The notes under the pieces: generated by a model
The model's input: only the letters and a program-made list of their open reading frames with translations
Databases searched by the model: none
What the model was told of the DNA's origin: nothing
Shown: positions 18,037-26,759 of the stretch, in pieces
Position numbering within the stretch: the stretch's first letter is position 1
How the letters are laid out: the number at the start of each line of letters is the position of its first letter
Position numbers and translations under genes: made by a program
Source of the DNA: Flemingiibacterium sp045579745
Lineage (GTDB): Bacteria; Bacillota; Clostridia; Oscillospirales; CAG-272
NCBI GenBank assembly: GCA_045579745.1
Contig: JAZNMQ010000046.1
Location: forward strand, 41,309 to 105,308
Reading direction: 5' to 3'
Length of the DNA: 64,000 bases

Positions 18037-18653
18037 CAGATCTTCGTGAGAAAATTGTACCGTATATGGGTGCAAAACGGTTGTCACATACTCTTGGCGT
18101 TGAAAGAGAGATTACGGCTCTCTCAGGCATTTATGCACCTGATGACGAGTATTTGCTTAGAGTATCTGCATTGCTTCACGATATTACAAAAAAGCTGTCA
18201 CACAGTGAGCAGCTTGCACTTTGTGATGAATATGGCATAGCGTATTCATCCGAAGAAAAGCAGATGCCCAAGGTGTTTCATTCGAGAACCGCGGCAATAA
18301 TAATCGAACGCGATTTTAAAGAATATGCGTATGATGATGTTATTTCCAACATCCGTTTCCATACGACGGGAAGAGCCGATATGACGATCGGGGAAATACT
18401 ATTGTATCTCGCTGATTACATTGAGGATACGCGTACCTTTGAGGATTGCGTCAAGCTCAGAAGATTTTTTTATGAGGGTCTTGAGAGGGCAAATAGTGAA
18501 TCGTTGCGCAAAGCCTTGCTCGAGAACACCTTGATGCTGTCATTTGATATGACAATAAATGGACTGTTGGAGGAAGCTTCACCTATTCATGCGGATACGG
18601 TTGCGGCACGAAATTTCCTCGTCTGCCATCGCAGTCAAAACGTCCAACTTTAA
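18006..18653 (+). CDS. yqeK: YqeK-type HD-domain hydrolase (probable symmetrical Ap4A hydrolase)
   Basis: 215 residues. The HD fold shows the metal ligands in order: RLSHTLGVERE (H), LLHDITK (HD), FHSRTAA (H) and IRFHTTGR (H), with a final LADYIED. YqeK proteins hydrolyse diadenosine tetraphosphate symmetrically. The start is placed 5 nt after an AAGGGGA motif inside the end of nadD. It sits in the conserved nadD-yqeK-LCP-rsfS string, and the LCP gene follows after 18 bp. Confidence 0.93.
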   Translation: MLTREQEKHLADLREKIVPYMGAKRLSHTLGVEREITALSGIYAPDDEYLLRVSALLHDITKKLSHSEQLALCDEYGIAYSSEEKQMPKVFHSRTAAIIIERDFKEYAYDDVISNIRFHTTGRADMTIGEILLYLADYIEDTRTFEDCVKLRRFFYEGLERANSESLRKALLENTLMLSFDMTINGLLEEASPIHADTVAARNFLVCHRSQNVQL

Positions 18654-18671
18654 AGAGGTAAGAACAGTCAG

Positions 18672-19895
18672 ATGAAAAATCAAAAAAGACGCCCCAAAAA
18701 GGCGAAATTTTCAATGGGGAAAATGCTGTTGATAGCAATAATGGTCCTGATTGCCGCATCGATAGTGTGTGCAGTTTCCTATCTGCGAAATCATCGGCCC
18801 TCTGTTGATACAGATGTTCCGTTCGATATCACAACAGTAGGACCGGATACGTCGAATAACGCGGGTCCCCAGGATACAGACGCAGATGTTACTCCGGATG
18901 AGGAGCAATATGTGCGCGACACAGATGTTGTAAACTTTTTTGTTGTCGGACGGGATAAGGAATCGTGGAATACCGACGTTATGATGATTGTCAACTTCAA
19001 TATGAAGGATGGCAGCCTTGGTATACTTCAGATACCACGCGACACATATATTAATGCCGAAGACTACCATGGACGATTAAACGCGGCTCTTGCAACCTTC
19101 CGCAACAGAATACGTACCGATGATCCTAAAATATCCTCAAAAGAGCTGCTTGACTCCGGAATGGGAAAGGTTGTTGAGCTGCTTGAAAAATCAATGTGCA
19201 TTCAGCTTGACGGTTATGTGCATGTCGATTTGGCAGGCTTCAAGGAAATCGTAAATGCTATTGGCGGAGTGTATATGGATGTACCCTACGAGATGGACTA
19301 CGAGGATCCGGAGCAGAATCTTTATATCCATCTCGAGCCCGGACCTCAGCTCCTTACAGGTGAAAAGGCCGAAATGTTTGTGCGCTTCCGTAGCGGATAC
19401 GTTCAGGCGGATATCGGACGAATCGACGCTCAGAAGATCTTCATGACCGCGCTGTTCAAACAGCTTAAATCAAACCTTTCGATAGCAAGAATCCCCGCGC
19501 TTGCAGGTCAGATTATAAAATATGTCACTACAGATGTTCCGCTTGAAGATGTTATCATTTATGCTAAGGAGCTTCTTGGCGTCGACATGGCAAAGGTTTC
19601 AATGATGACGCTTCACGGTACAGCTCATCAGACTCAATCGGGTGCGTGGTATTATGTTATGAATCGCGCATCAGCACTTAATATGGTAAACGAATATTTT
19701 AATGTTTACAACAAGGATATAACTGAGGAACTGTTTGACCAAGCCAGAATCTTTACAGACGAGAGCTACGCACCGTTTTCAAATATCTACTACGCATCTC
19801 CGGATGACGATATCGTAGAGATAAAGCCCGATATTGAAACCGGTGAGCATATCAGCGACGGTGGATTGGTTATTCCCTTAAATCCTAACAAATAA
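18672..19895 (+). CDS. LytR-CpsA-Psr (LCP) family wall-polymer ligase
   Basis: 407 residues. A basic cytoplasmic start (KNQKRRPKKAK) precedes one membrane segment at about 16-39; the LCP domain runs from about 90 to 290 with VGRDKESWNTDVMMIVNFN, LQIPRDTYI (the phosphate-binding Arg) and FVRFRSGYVQADIGRIDAQK. LCP enzymes transfer lipid-linked polymers such as teichoic acids or capsule to peptidoglycan at the outer membrane face. A Thr/Asp-rich stalk (about 45-85) links membrane and domain. The place between yqeK and rsfS is conserved in Clostridia. No polymer-synthesis cluster adjoins, so the acceptor polymer is unknown. Confidence 0.93.
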   Translation: MKNQKRRPKKAKFSMGKMLLIAIMVLIAASIVCAVSYLRNHRPSVDTDVPFDITTVGPDTSNNAGPQDTDADVTPDEEQYVRDTDVVNFFVVGRDKESWNTDVMMIVNFNMKDGSLGILQIPRDTYINAEDYHGRLNAALATFRNRIRTDDPKISSKELLDSGMGKVVELLEKSMCIQLDGYVHVDLAGFKEIVNAIGGVYMDVPYEMDYEDPEQNLYIHLEPGPQLLTGEKAEMFVRFRSGYVQADIGRIDAQKIFMTALFKQLKSNLSIARIPALAGQIIKYVTTDVPLEDVIIYAKELLGVDMAKVSMMTLHGTAHQTQSGAWYYVMNRASALNMVNEYFNVYNKDITEELFDQARIFTDESYAPFSNIYYASPDDDIVEIKPDIETGEHISDGGLVIPLNPNK

Positions 19896-19912
19896 ATTTT
19901 GGAGAAAAATCT

Positions 19913-20314
19913 ATGGACAACAACTTTATTGAAGAAAAGCTTCCTGATCTTTCAGGCGCAGAACCAATTGAAATCGCAAAGCAGATTGTTCATGTTCTTG
20001 ATATGAAAAAAGGACGCGATATCAAGCTGCTCAAAGTAGAAGCGCAAACGATTATTGCCGATTATTTTGTTATTTGCGGCGGTACCTCCAATACCAACAT
20101 TAAAGCTCTTGCAGGCGAGGCTGAGTTTAAGCTCGGTCAATGCGGAGTTGTTCCGCTTCGCATGGACGGCTACAGCGAGGGTGAATGGATTGCACTTGAT
20201 TTCGGTTCGGTCATAGTTCACATAATGAATAGAGAAAATCGCGATTTTTACAAGCTTGAAAAGCTGTGGAGCGATGCTGAGAGCATCGACATCAGTGATA
20301 TTTTGATACCGTAA
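19913..20314 (+). CDS. rsfS: Ribosomal silencing factor RsfS
   Basis: 133 residues with the RsfS core: HVLDMKKGRDIKLLKVEAQTIIADYFVICGGTSNTNIKALA and MDGYSEGEWIALDFGSVIVHIMN. RsfS binds L14 and blocks joining of ribosomal subunits when nutrients are scarce. GGAGAAAA precedes the ATG by a normal distance. It follows the LCP gene by 17 bp and leads into leuS, closing the yhbY-to-rsfS operon string. Confidence 0.96.
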   Translation: MDNNFIEEKLPDLSGAEPIEIAKQIVHVLDMKKGRDIKLLKVEAQTIIADYFVICGGTSNTNIKALAGEAEFKLGQCGVVPLRMDGYSEGEWIALDFGSVIVHIMNRENRDFYKLEKLWSDAESIDISDILIP

Positions 20315-20341
20315 TATTTTATTATAAAGGAATAGATTGCT

Positions 20342-22744
20342 ATGAAGTACGATTTTAGAGCCATTGAAAAGAAATGGCAAGACAAATGGGAAGAAACGGG
20401 CGTATTTAAGGCGTCCGAGGACCATTCAAAAAAGAAATTCTACGCGCTTGTGGAATTTCCCTATCCGAGCGGCGCAGGAATGCACGTCGGTCACATCAAG
20501 GCTTATTCGGGTCTTGAGGTCGTTTCGCGCAAGAGAAGAATGCAGGGATATAATGTACTTTTCCCGATAGGCTTCGATGCATACGGATTGCCGACCGAAA
20601 ACTATGCTATCAAGACAGGCATTCACCCTCGCAAGGTGACTGACATGAACATTGAGAAGTTCACATCACAGCTTAAGCGTGTTGGCTTCTCGTTTGATTG
20701 GGACCGCGTGGTTGATACCACTGAGGAGGACTACTATAAGTGGACTCAGTGGATTTTCCGTAAAATGTTTGATAATGGACTCGTTTTCCGTGCAACAACG
20801 CTTGTTAACTACTGCCCGAGCTGCAAGGTCGTTCTTTCGAATGAGGATTCGCAGGGCGGCAAGTGCGACATATGCCACAGCGATATCGTTCAGAAATCCA
20901 AGGATGTTTGGTATCTGAGAATTACCGAGTATGCAGACAAGCTTTTGCGTGGACTTGAAAAGGTCGACTATCTGCCCAATATCGTTCTTCAGCAGGAGAA
21001 CTGGATTGGACGCTCAGAGGGTGCGTTTGTCAATTTCGGTATCAAGGATACATCTGACAGCCTCAGAATTTACACAACCAGACCTGATACAATGTTCGGA
21101 GTAACCTTCATGGTTATCGCTCCTGAGCATCCAATTATTGAAAAATACCGTGACAAGATCGCTAACATCGACACACTTGACGCCTACAAGGATGAGTGTG
21201 CAAAGAAAACAGAGTTTGAGCGCACACAGCTCGTAAAGGACAAAACCGGAGTTTGCATCGAGGGACTTTCGGCAATCAATCCCGCAAATGGCAAGGAAAT
21301 CCCGATTTACATTTCCGACTATGTTATGATGGGCTACGGTACAGGCGCTATTATGGCGGTTCCTGCACACGATGAGCGCGACTACGACTTTGCTAAGAAG
21401 TTCGGAATTGATATTATTGAAGTTATCAAGGGCGGAGATGTTTCAAAGGAAGCATACTCCGGTGACGGAGAGATGATAAACTCCGACTTCCTTAACGGAA
21501 TAAAGACCAAGAAGGAAGCTGTCGCGAAAATGCTCGAATACCTCGCCGAAAAGGGTGTTGGCGAAAAGGGCGTTCAGTATAAGATGAAGGACTGGGCGTT
21601 TAACCGTCAGCGTTATTGGGGCGAGCCGATTCCGATTATTCATTGCCCGCATTGCGGAGTGGTTGGCGTTCCGTATGAGGAGCTCCCGCTCAGACTTCCT
21701 GAGGTTGAAAACTTCGCTCCCGGCGAAGGCGGAGAGTCACCGCTTGCAAAGATAGATTCGTTTGTTAACTGCACCTGCCCGAAATGCGGCGGCGCTGCTA
21801 AACGCGAAACTGATACAATGCCTCAGTGGGCAGGCTCGTCATGGTATTTCCTGCGTTACTGCGACCCGCATAACAGCGAGGCGTTTGCATCCAAGGAAGC
21901 TCTCAATTATTGGCTTCCCGTTGACTGGTATAACGGCGGCATGGAGCATGTTACACGCCACCTGATCTATTCAAGATTCTGGCATCGTTTCCTCTATGAT
22001 ATCGGCGAGGTGCCTGTAGAGGAGCCCTACGCAAAGCGTACAGCTCAGGGCCTTATCCTCGGTCCGGATGGCGATAAGATGTCGAAGTCCAAGGGTAATG
22101 TAGTTGACCCGAACGATGTTGTAGACGAGTATGGCGCAGATGTACTTCGCGTTTACACACTCTTTATGGGTGATTACGCTTCTGCGGCACCGTGGAATGA
22201 AAGCTCGGTTAAGGGTGTTATGCGTTTCCTCGACCGTGTTGCAGGCCTCTCTGAGATGGCAAATGGCACCGGTGCAACAGCAAAGCTTGAGGCATCGTTC
22301 CATAAGACAATCAAGAAGGTTGCTCAGGATATCGAGGAGATGAAGTTCAACACGGCGATTGCCGCGCTGATGAGCCTTATCAACGAAATTTACGATGCAG
22401 GTTCTCTCACGAAGGATGAGCTTGGCGTATTTGCAAGACTTCTTTGCCCGTTTGCACCTCACCTTTGCGAGGAAATATGGGAATCTCTCGGAAATACAGA
22501 GCTCTGCGCTCTTGCAGAATGGCCGGAGCACGACGAGGCAAAGACCATTGACTCTACAGTAGAGATTGCTGTTCAGATCAGCGGTAAGCTCAAGTTCACA
22601 AAGATTATTCCGATGAACACCTCAAGGGAGGACGCAATTGCCCTCGTAAAGGCAGATGAGCGTATGATTCCGTTCCTTGACGGCAAGACTATCGTTAAGG
22701 AGATCAGTGTTCCGAACAAGATCGTTAATATCGTGGTAAAATAA
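20342..22744 (+). CDS. leuS: Leucyl-tRNA synthetase
   Basis: 800 residues. The class I HIGH-type motif is YPSGAGMHVGHIKAYSG near residue 42 and the KMSKS motif lies in GDKMSKSKGNVVDP near 580. Inserted zinc-knuckle cysteines occur at CPSCKVVLS...CDICHS and again at CPHCG...CTCPKCGG. The CP1 editing domain spans about 220-400 (TTRPDTMFGVTFMVIAPEHP). No T-box leader precedes it: only 27 bp separate it from rsfS, so it is expressed with that operon. Codon use here is noticeably more biased than in nearby genes, as expected for high expression. Confidence 0.98.
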   Translation: MKYDFRAIEKKWQDKWEETGVFKASEDHSKKKFYALVEFPYPSGAGMHVGHIKAYSGLEVVSRKRRMQGYNVLFPIGFDAYGLPTENYAIKTGIHPRKVTDMNIEKFTSQLKRVGFSFDWDRVVDTTEEDYYKWTQWIFRKMFDNGLVFRATTLVNYCPSCKVVLSNEDSQGGKCDICHSDIVQKSKDVWYLRITEYADKLLRGLEKVDYLPNIVLQQENWIGRSEGAFVNFGIKDTSDSLRIYTTRPDTMFGVTFMVIAPEHPIIEKYRDKIANIDTLDAYKDECAKKTEFERTQLVKDKTGVCIEGLSAINPANGKEIPIYISDYVMMGYGTGAIMAVPAHDERDYDFAKKFGIDIIEVIKGGDVSKEAYSGDGEMINSDFLNGIKTKKEAVAKMLEYLAEKGVGEKGVQYKMKDWAFNRQRYWGEPIPIIHCPHCGVVGVPYEELPLRLPEVENFAPGEGGESPLAKIDSFVNCTCPKCGGAAKRETDTMPQWAGSSWYFLRYCDPHNSEAFASKEALNYWLPVDWYNGGMEHVTRHLIYSRFWHRFLYDIGEVPVEEPYAKRTAQGLILGPDGDKMSKSKGNVVDPNDVVDEYGADVLRVYTLFMGDYASAAPWNESSVKGVMRFLDRVAGLSEMANGTGATAKLEASFHKTIKKVAQDIEEMKFNTAIAALMSLINEIYDAGSLTKDELGVFARLLCPFAPHLCEEIWESLGNTELCALAEWPEHDEAKTIDSTVEIAVQISGKLKFTKIIPMNTSREDAIALVKADERMIPFLDGKTIVKEISVPNKIVNIVVK

Positions 22745-22748
22745 AAGT

Positions 22749-22785
22749 TCGAGGTGCCTCATTGAGGCACCTCGAGTTGTTTATT
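22749..22785 (+). terminator. Bidirectional terminator between leuS and the glycosylase gene
   Basis: A 12-bp stem, TCGAGGTGCCTC with GAGGCACCTCGA around a 3-nt loop, has A-rich DNA on the left and T-rich DNA on the right, so it can end both convergent units. Confidence 0.9.
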
Positions 22786-23674
22786 CACCTAACCATCTTT
22801 CATAGTAGAAAAGGTATTGCTGTGCTATTCCTGCGTATTTGCCGAGCATTGAAATGTTGAGCCCCTTCGGGTAATATTTTTCGAGGACGCGTTTTACCCA
22901 AACATCTATCGGGAAGGCTTCGGTTTTGTCAAAGCCGAACAGCATGGAGCAGGATGCGACCTTAGGTCCGATACCCTTTACCGAGCAAAGCATTTCCATC
23001 GCTTTTTCAGGCTCTGACGCAAAAATCGCATCGAAATTCAGCTCGCCGCTTGAAACCCTGAATGCGGCATCGTATATGTACTTAGCGCGAAATCCCGTAT
23101 GAAGTGCGAATATCTTATCCACACCCGCGTCGGCGAGCACCTTTGCTGAGGGAAACGAATAGTAGATATTATCACCGAAGCTGATAGGCTCACCGAATTC
23201 ACGGCACATTTGTGCGATAATCTTTTTAATACGCGGTATGTTGTTGTTCTGCGATATTATAAACGAGCAGACTGTTTCCCAGGGCTCCTGCCTGAGAACG
23301 CGTATTCCGTGCCCGTAGTCCATTGCTTTTGTTATTACCGAATCATTTCCGCATGCCGCAATGCGAAAACGCTCTGCTATATCGCGGCGAATCCCTTTAT
23401 AGTCCACATCGAGCGCGAGATAGTGCTTCCAAAGCGAATCAAACTCTAAAGCGTTGGTATTGTATATTGTTACGGAGTCGGGAGAATCCTGTGCTAAGCG
23501 TAAATACTTTCCATGGGCAACGCCGTCGATTGCAAGCTTGTGACGCGAATCGTCCACTATATCAAAGCGAAAGCATTGACCGCAATCGAATATTTGTTCA
23601 ATGAGGAAATTCTCGAGCCCGTCTATTTGGATGGCGTTAATACCCCTGTTGTCGATAAACTCTTTAATTTTCAT
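22781..23674 (-). CDS. 8-oxoguanine DNA glycosylase / AlkA-like (HhH-GPD) glycosylase
   Basis: 297 residues from the ATG at 23674, chosen because GGAG lies 6 nt upstream; an ATG 7 codons earlier has no such site. An OGG-type N-terminal domain (FLIEQIFDCGQCFRF) precedes the HhH-GPD fold. The hairpin VKGIGPKVASCSMLF supplies the catalytic Lys and FPIDVWVKR the catalytic Asp, matching K249 and D268 of human OGG1. The Lys marks it as a bifunctional glycosylase/lyase, most likely for oxidised guanine. It is transcribed from a promoter overlapping that of the divergent DUF6062 gene. Confidence 0.9.
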   Translation of the reverse strand: MKIKEFIDNRGINAIQIDGLENFLIEQIFDCGQCFRFDIVDDSRHKLAIDGVAHGKYLRLAQDSPDSVTIYNTNALEFDSLWKHYLALDVDYKGIRRDIAERFRIAACGNDSVITKAMDYGHGIRVLRQEPWETVCSFIISQNNNIPRIKKIIAQMCREFGEPISFGDNIYYSFPSAKVLADAGVDKIFALHTGFRAKYIYDAAFRVSSGELNFDAIFASEPEKAMEMLCSVKGIGPKVASCSMLFGFDKTEAFPIDVWVKRVLEKYYPKGLNISMLGKYAGIAQQYLFYYERWLGE

Positions 23675-23705
23675 TCTTTTCTCCGAATTATTCATAAAAA
23701 AGCTC

Positions 23706-23733
23706 TTGATTTATTTTATTATAACAGTATAAT
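23706..23733 (+). promoter_or_regulatory. Predicted promoter of the DUF6062 gene
   Basis: TTGATT (23706-23711), 16-nt spacer, TATAAT (23728-23733). It overlaps the opposite-strand promoter of the glycosylase gene. Confidence 0.55.
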
Positions 23734-23746
23734 AATATTAAGTCAA
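23718..23746 (-). promoter_or_regulatory. Predicted sigma-A promoter of the DNA glycosylase gene
   Basis: Read on the minus strand: TTGACT (23746-23741), 17-nt spacer, TATAAT (23723-23718). The two divergent promoters occupy the same 40 bp, so they probably exclude each other. Confidence 0.65.
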
Positions 23747-23777
23747 GTGAAAAAATTTGAGTGTTTGGAGATAAAAA

Positions 23778-24494
23778 ATGGAGAAGATCTATACAATACC
23801 GGTAAACGAAGCTTTTGAAGCATCTCAGGCTGACCCTAAATGTGGATGCCCGTTCTGTACACTTTACAACCGACTTGAAGAAAATGAGCTTGAGCTCATA
23901 CTCGGCGCATCAATGATGGAGCCGGATGTTCGTATAAAGACAAATGAGCTCGGATTTTGCAGGACACATTATGACATGATGTTCACCAGAAAAAACCGTC
24001 TTGGAATGGCACTCATGCTTGAAAGCCATCTCGATACGCTCCGGGGTGAAACCGAGGGAAAGGGCTTAGCTGCCCTGAAGGGAATCGGTGTTGAGCCGAT
24101 GAAGCGTCTTGAAAAGCTTGAAGACAGCTGTTATGTTTGCGGTCGGATTGAATTTTCTTTGACAAAAATGTTTGAAACAGCCGTGCTTCTTTGGGAGCAG
24201 GATCCTGAATTCCGCAAAAAGCTTGAGGCTCAGCCGTACATATGCCTGCCGCATTACCGTATGTTTGTTGAGTTCGGACGAAAAGGTCTTTCGAAAAAGC
24301 GGTTTGCTGACTTTTACAAGGATGTTTCATCGGTGGTTAATACCTACTTTGATGAGCTTCGCGGTGATGTCAGCTGGTTCTGCAAGAAGTTTGACTACAG
24401 ATATGATGCAGAGCCGTGGGGAAATTCGAAGGACGCAGTTGAACGCGCGATAAAATTCACATCGGGCGATATGCACAAGGGTGTTGAAAAGTGA
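23778..24494 (+). CDS. DUF6062 family protein
   Basis: 238 residues, soluble, no signal or membrane segment. Three Cys pairs punctuate it: CGCPFCTLYNR (residues 23-28), FCRTHYD, and CYVCGRIE, with CLPHYR later, so CxxC plus Cys-x-x-His groups suggest metal binding, probably zinc. I recognise it as the clostridial DUF6062 family, which has no known function. GGAG precedes the ATG. It is monocistronic: a terminator follows at once and its promoter overlaps that of the divergent DNA glycosylase. Confidence 0.8.
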   Translation: MEKIYTIPVNEAFEASQADPKCGCPFCTLYNRLEENELELILGASMMEPDVRIKTNELGFCRTHYDMMFTRKNRLGMALMLESHLDTLRGETEGKGLAALKGIGVEPMKRLEKLEDSCYVCGRIEFSLTKMFETAVLLWEQDPEFRKKLEAQPYICLPHYRMFVEFGRKGLSKKRFADFYKDVSSVVNTYFDELRGDVSWFCKKFDYRYDAEPWGNSKDAVERAIKFTSGDMHKGVEK

Positions 24495-24511
24495 CAGCTT
24501 GATAAATAAAA

Positions 24512-24545
24512 TCGGCGAAGGTGTTATGCCTTCGCCGAGCTTTTG
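24512..24545 (+). terminator. Terminator between convergent DUF6062 and oxidoreductase genes
   Basis: TCGGCGAAGG pairs with CCTTCGCCGA around a 7-nt loop, followed by GCTTTTGTTG; the A-rich left flank lets it also serve the minus-strand gene. Confidence 0.85.
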
Positions 24546-24553
24546 TTGTTTGA

Positions 24554-25693
24554 TTAAAATCTCGGAACAGTTACCCATTCGCCATCGCGAAGAGCCGAGA
24601 TGTGAGAGCAAATACCTGCCGCACAGATGTTAGCGGAGAGCACCTCATCTGTCCAAGGCTTGCGATTTTCAAGAATACTGCTGACAAACTCATGAACCAT
24701 ATGAGCGTGTGAGCCGTGGTGACCTGCACCGGAACCCTTCTTGAGAGATTCCTGCGGATTCTCAGGGTCATAATTGCTGCCAACGGTGTATTTCCAAAGC
24801 TCCTCGGGGAGATATTGGAAGTAGTTAGGAAGATCAATTGTCTCGACTGTGGTAAAAGTTCCGCGCTTGCCGTTTACATTGCGTTCGGAAAGGGTCGTAA
24901 CATACGGTTTACCACCATCGCTGAAGCCCCATTCGAAGCTCTTTTTGCTTCCGTATACGAACAGTCCCTCCTGATAAACTCGAGCGGTTTCGAAAAGAGT
25001 TCTTGTTGCTTCTGCAGCAAGACCGTTTGCAAAGTGAAGATGTGTGGTTTCAGCAGGGAAGGGGTTGCCGTAATTTGCAACAAGCTCGTCACGCATTGTT
25101 CCCGAACCGAGGCAGGAAACGCGGTCTACACGGCTCTCGGAGAGTGTGATCATGGGTGAGAGAGCGTGTGTGCCATACCAGAACGGAGGAAGTCCAAGCC
25201 AGTAGCTCGGCCAGTTTTCCATATCCTGATAGTGGGAGCCTCTCATTAACTGAATGCGGCCAAGCTCGCCCCTGTTAATAAGCTCTTTAATATAGAAATA
25301 CTGATATGTATAGAGCGTAGTTTCCATCATCATGTAGTTTTTGCCCGATCTGCGAACAGCCTCGGTGATTTCGCGAATTTCATCGAGCGTGGTAGCCATC
25401 GGAACTGTGCAGGCGCAGTGCTTTCCTGCGTTCAGAACACGAACCGTCTGAGAAGCGTGATCGGGAATTGCGGTGACAAGATGAACCGCATCAATGCTTT
25501 CATCAGCCAGAATGGCCTCAAAGGACTCGGCAACTGATACATTGGGATACGCTTCCTTGAAGCTCTTTACCTTGTTTTGGTCGAGGTCGCAGATTACGAT
25601 TTCGTCAACTCCGGGATGGTCTGCCCAGATCGGTACAAATGCTCCACCAAATCCAAGACCTACAAGAGCCGCTTTGATCTTTCCGTTTTTCAT
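24554..25693 (-). CDS. Gfo/Idh/MocA family oxidoreductase
   Basis: 379 residues. The N-terminal Rossmann fold shows AALVGLGFGGAFVPIW and later VTAIPDHASQTVRVLNAGKHCACTVPMA, where family members have the EKP-type catalytic Lys motif; here the sequence reads CTVP, so the usual Lys is absent at that place. The C-terminal GFO_IDH_MocA domain follows (about 130-330). These enzymes oxidise or reduce sugars or inositols with NAD(P). GGAGGA precedes the ATG. The divergent AraC regulator 125 bp away probably controls it. The substrate cannot be read from sequence. Confidence 0.88.
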   Translation of the reverse strand: MKNGKIKAALVGLGFGGAFVPIWADHPGVDEIVICDLDQNKVKSFKEAYPNVSVAESFEAILADESIDAVHLVTAIPDHASQTVRVLNAGKHCACTVPMATTLDEIREITEAVRRSGKNYMMMETTLYTYQYFYIKELINRGELGRIQLMRGSHYQDMENWPSYWLGLPPFWYGTHALSPMITLSESRVDRVSCLGSGTMRDELVANYGNPFPAETTHLHFANGLAAEATRTLFETARVYQEGLFVYGSKKSFEWGFSDGGKPYVTTLSERNVNGKRGTFTTVETIDLPNYFQYLPEELWKYTVGSNYDPENPQESLKKGSGAGHHGSHAHMVHEFVSSILENRKPWTDEVLSANICAAGICSHISALRDGEWVTVPRF

Positions 25694-25738
25694 GTAAAAT
25701 TCCTCCTTGATATTTTAAGCGTTTTTGATCTCACCTTA

Positions 25739-25744
25739 ATTATA
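25739..25744 (-). promoter_or_regulatory. Possible -10 element of the oxidoreductase gene
   Basis: On the minus strand TATAAT with a poor -35 (TGTTTT, 17-nt spacer). A weak -35 would fit dependence on an activator such as the divergent AraC protein. Confidence 0.35.
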
Positions 25745-25767
25745 TCGGATTTTTTCGCAAAAAAACA

Positions 25768-25796
25768 TTGAAAAATTAGCAAAAAACATGTATAAT
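25768..25796 (+). promoter_or_regulatory. Predicted sigma-A promoter of the AraC-family gene
   Basis: TTGAAA (25768-25773), 17-nt spacer, TATAAT (25791-25796). It overlaps an ATG at 25788, showing that the true start codon is downstream at 25818. Confidence 0.7.
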
Positions 25797-25817
25797 AATG
25801 TAGGTGGAGGTGACACT

Positions 25818-26651
25818 ATGCAAATTGCAGAGCTTGATCTGACAGCTTCGCGCGTAGTTATTGAAGCGTTTTCAAATTGCTATGTCAACGGCGCGCCGCA
25901 TCCGAATCGTATACTCGATTTCCACGACTTTATCTATATGACTGATGGCGAATGGGATATTATTCAAAACGGGGTAAGCTTTCATGCTGTTACCGATGAC
26001 GTGGTAATTCTCAGCGCGAGGCAAAAGCATGGAGGAAATCTTCCTTGCTCGAACGGCACGAGGACAATGTATTTGCATTTAAGTGCTTCAGAAAACGATG
26101 ATTATTCTGAAGCGGAGAAAAATTCGCCTGATAGTGGTATTGTTGCGCTGCCAACCTTAATTCATTGCCGCGAATATCCGCAAATAAAGTCGATTTTTTC
26201 TGAGCTGGTAAGCGCATTTTCGGCAAATGGTTCATACCGTGAGGAACGGCTTGGCGCACTCGTGGATTTGCTGTTTATCAATTTACACGATGCGAATACA
26301 AAGATGAACGACTCGCGTTACAATAGCTTTGTCGATAGAGTTCTCGAGGTAATTCATGCCTCGCCACAGCTTTGTTTTTCTAATGAAAAGTTGTCAGCCA
26401 TGTTTTTTGTAAGTCCGAAAACACTCGTGGAACGCTTTAAGGCGAAAACAGGGTGCTCGCCGCATCAGTATCAGCAGAACTATAAGCTTAATATTATAAA
26501 ATCGCAGCTCATTTTCAATCCTAAGCTGACTTTATATGAGCTCGCGATAAATTATGGCTTTTATGATGAATTTCATCTTAGCCGGGCTTTCAAGAAAGTT
26601 TATGGTATTTCACCGCGCGAATACAAGAAAAAGCATTTAAATGATAGATGA
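25818..26651 (+). CDS. AraC family transcriptional regulator
   Basis: 277 residues from the ATG at 25818, which follows GGTGGAGG by 7 nt; an in-frame ATG at 25788 falls within the promoter. The N-terminal half is a cupin-like sensor (DFIYMTDGEWDIIQNGVSF). The C-terminal 100 residues form the double helix-turn-helix DNA-binding domain, ending with the AraC signature region LYELAINYGFYDEFHLSRAFKKVYGISPREYKK. It is divergent from the Gfo/Idh/MocA oxidoreductase and likely regulates it in response to a sugar or its phosphate. The effector is unknown. Confidence 0.92.
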   Translation: MQIAELDLTASRVVIEAFSNCYVNGAPHPNRILDFHDFIYMTDGEWDIIQNGVSFHAVTDDVVILSARQKHGGNLPCSNGTRTMYLHLSASENDDYSEAEKNSPDSGIVALPTLIHCREYPQIKSIFSELVSAFSANGSYREERLGALVDLLFINLHDANTKMNDSRYNSFVDRVLEVIHASPQLCFSNEKLSAMFFVSPKTLVERFKAKTGCSPHQYQQNYKLNIIKSQLIFNPKLTLYELAINYGFYDEFHLSRAFKKVYGISPREYKKKHLNDR

Positions 26652-26685
26652 TTTGAAGAAAATCTAAGAAAAACCTTAAATTCGG

Positions 26686-26714
26686 TTGACAGAGATTGCG
26701 AAAAATTATATAAT
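26686..26714 (+). promoter_or_regulatory. Consensus sigma-A promoter of the metallophosphoesterase gene
   Basis: Perfect TTGACA (26686-26691), 17-nt spacer, perfect TATAAT (26709-26714). Confidence 0.8.
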
Positions 26715-26759
26715 ATAAAATAGGGGATTAAATTCATAAAAAAGGGGAGGCGGTCAAGA

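Noticed and set aside
20315..20341. T-box leader for leuS
   Set aside because: Only 27 bp separate rsfS and leuS, and no T-box sequence or terminator is present; metG likewise has none.
21971..22531. 186-codon antisense reading frame within leuS
   Set aside because: Shadow of a highly biased core gene; composition unlike real proteins of this genome.
25788..25817. Upstream ATG for the AraC regulator
   Set aside because: It overlaps the -10 element, and the GGTGGAGG motif serves the ATG at 25818.
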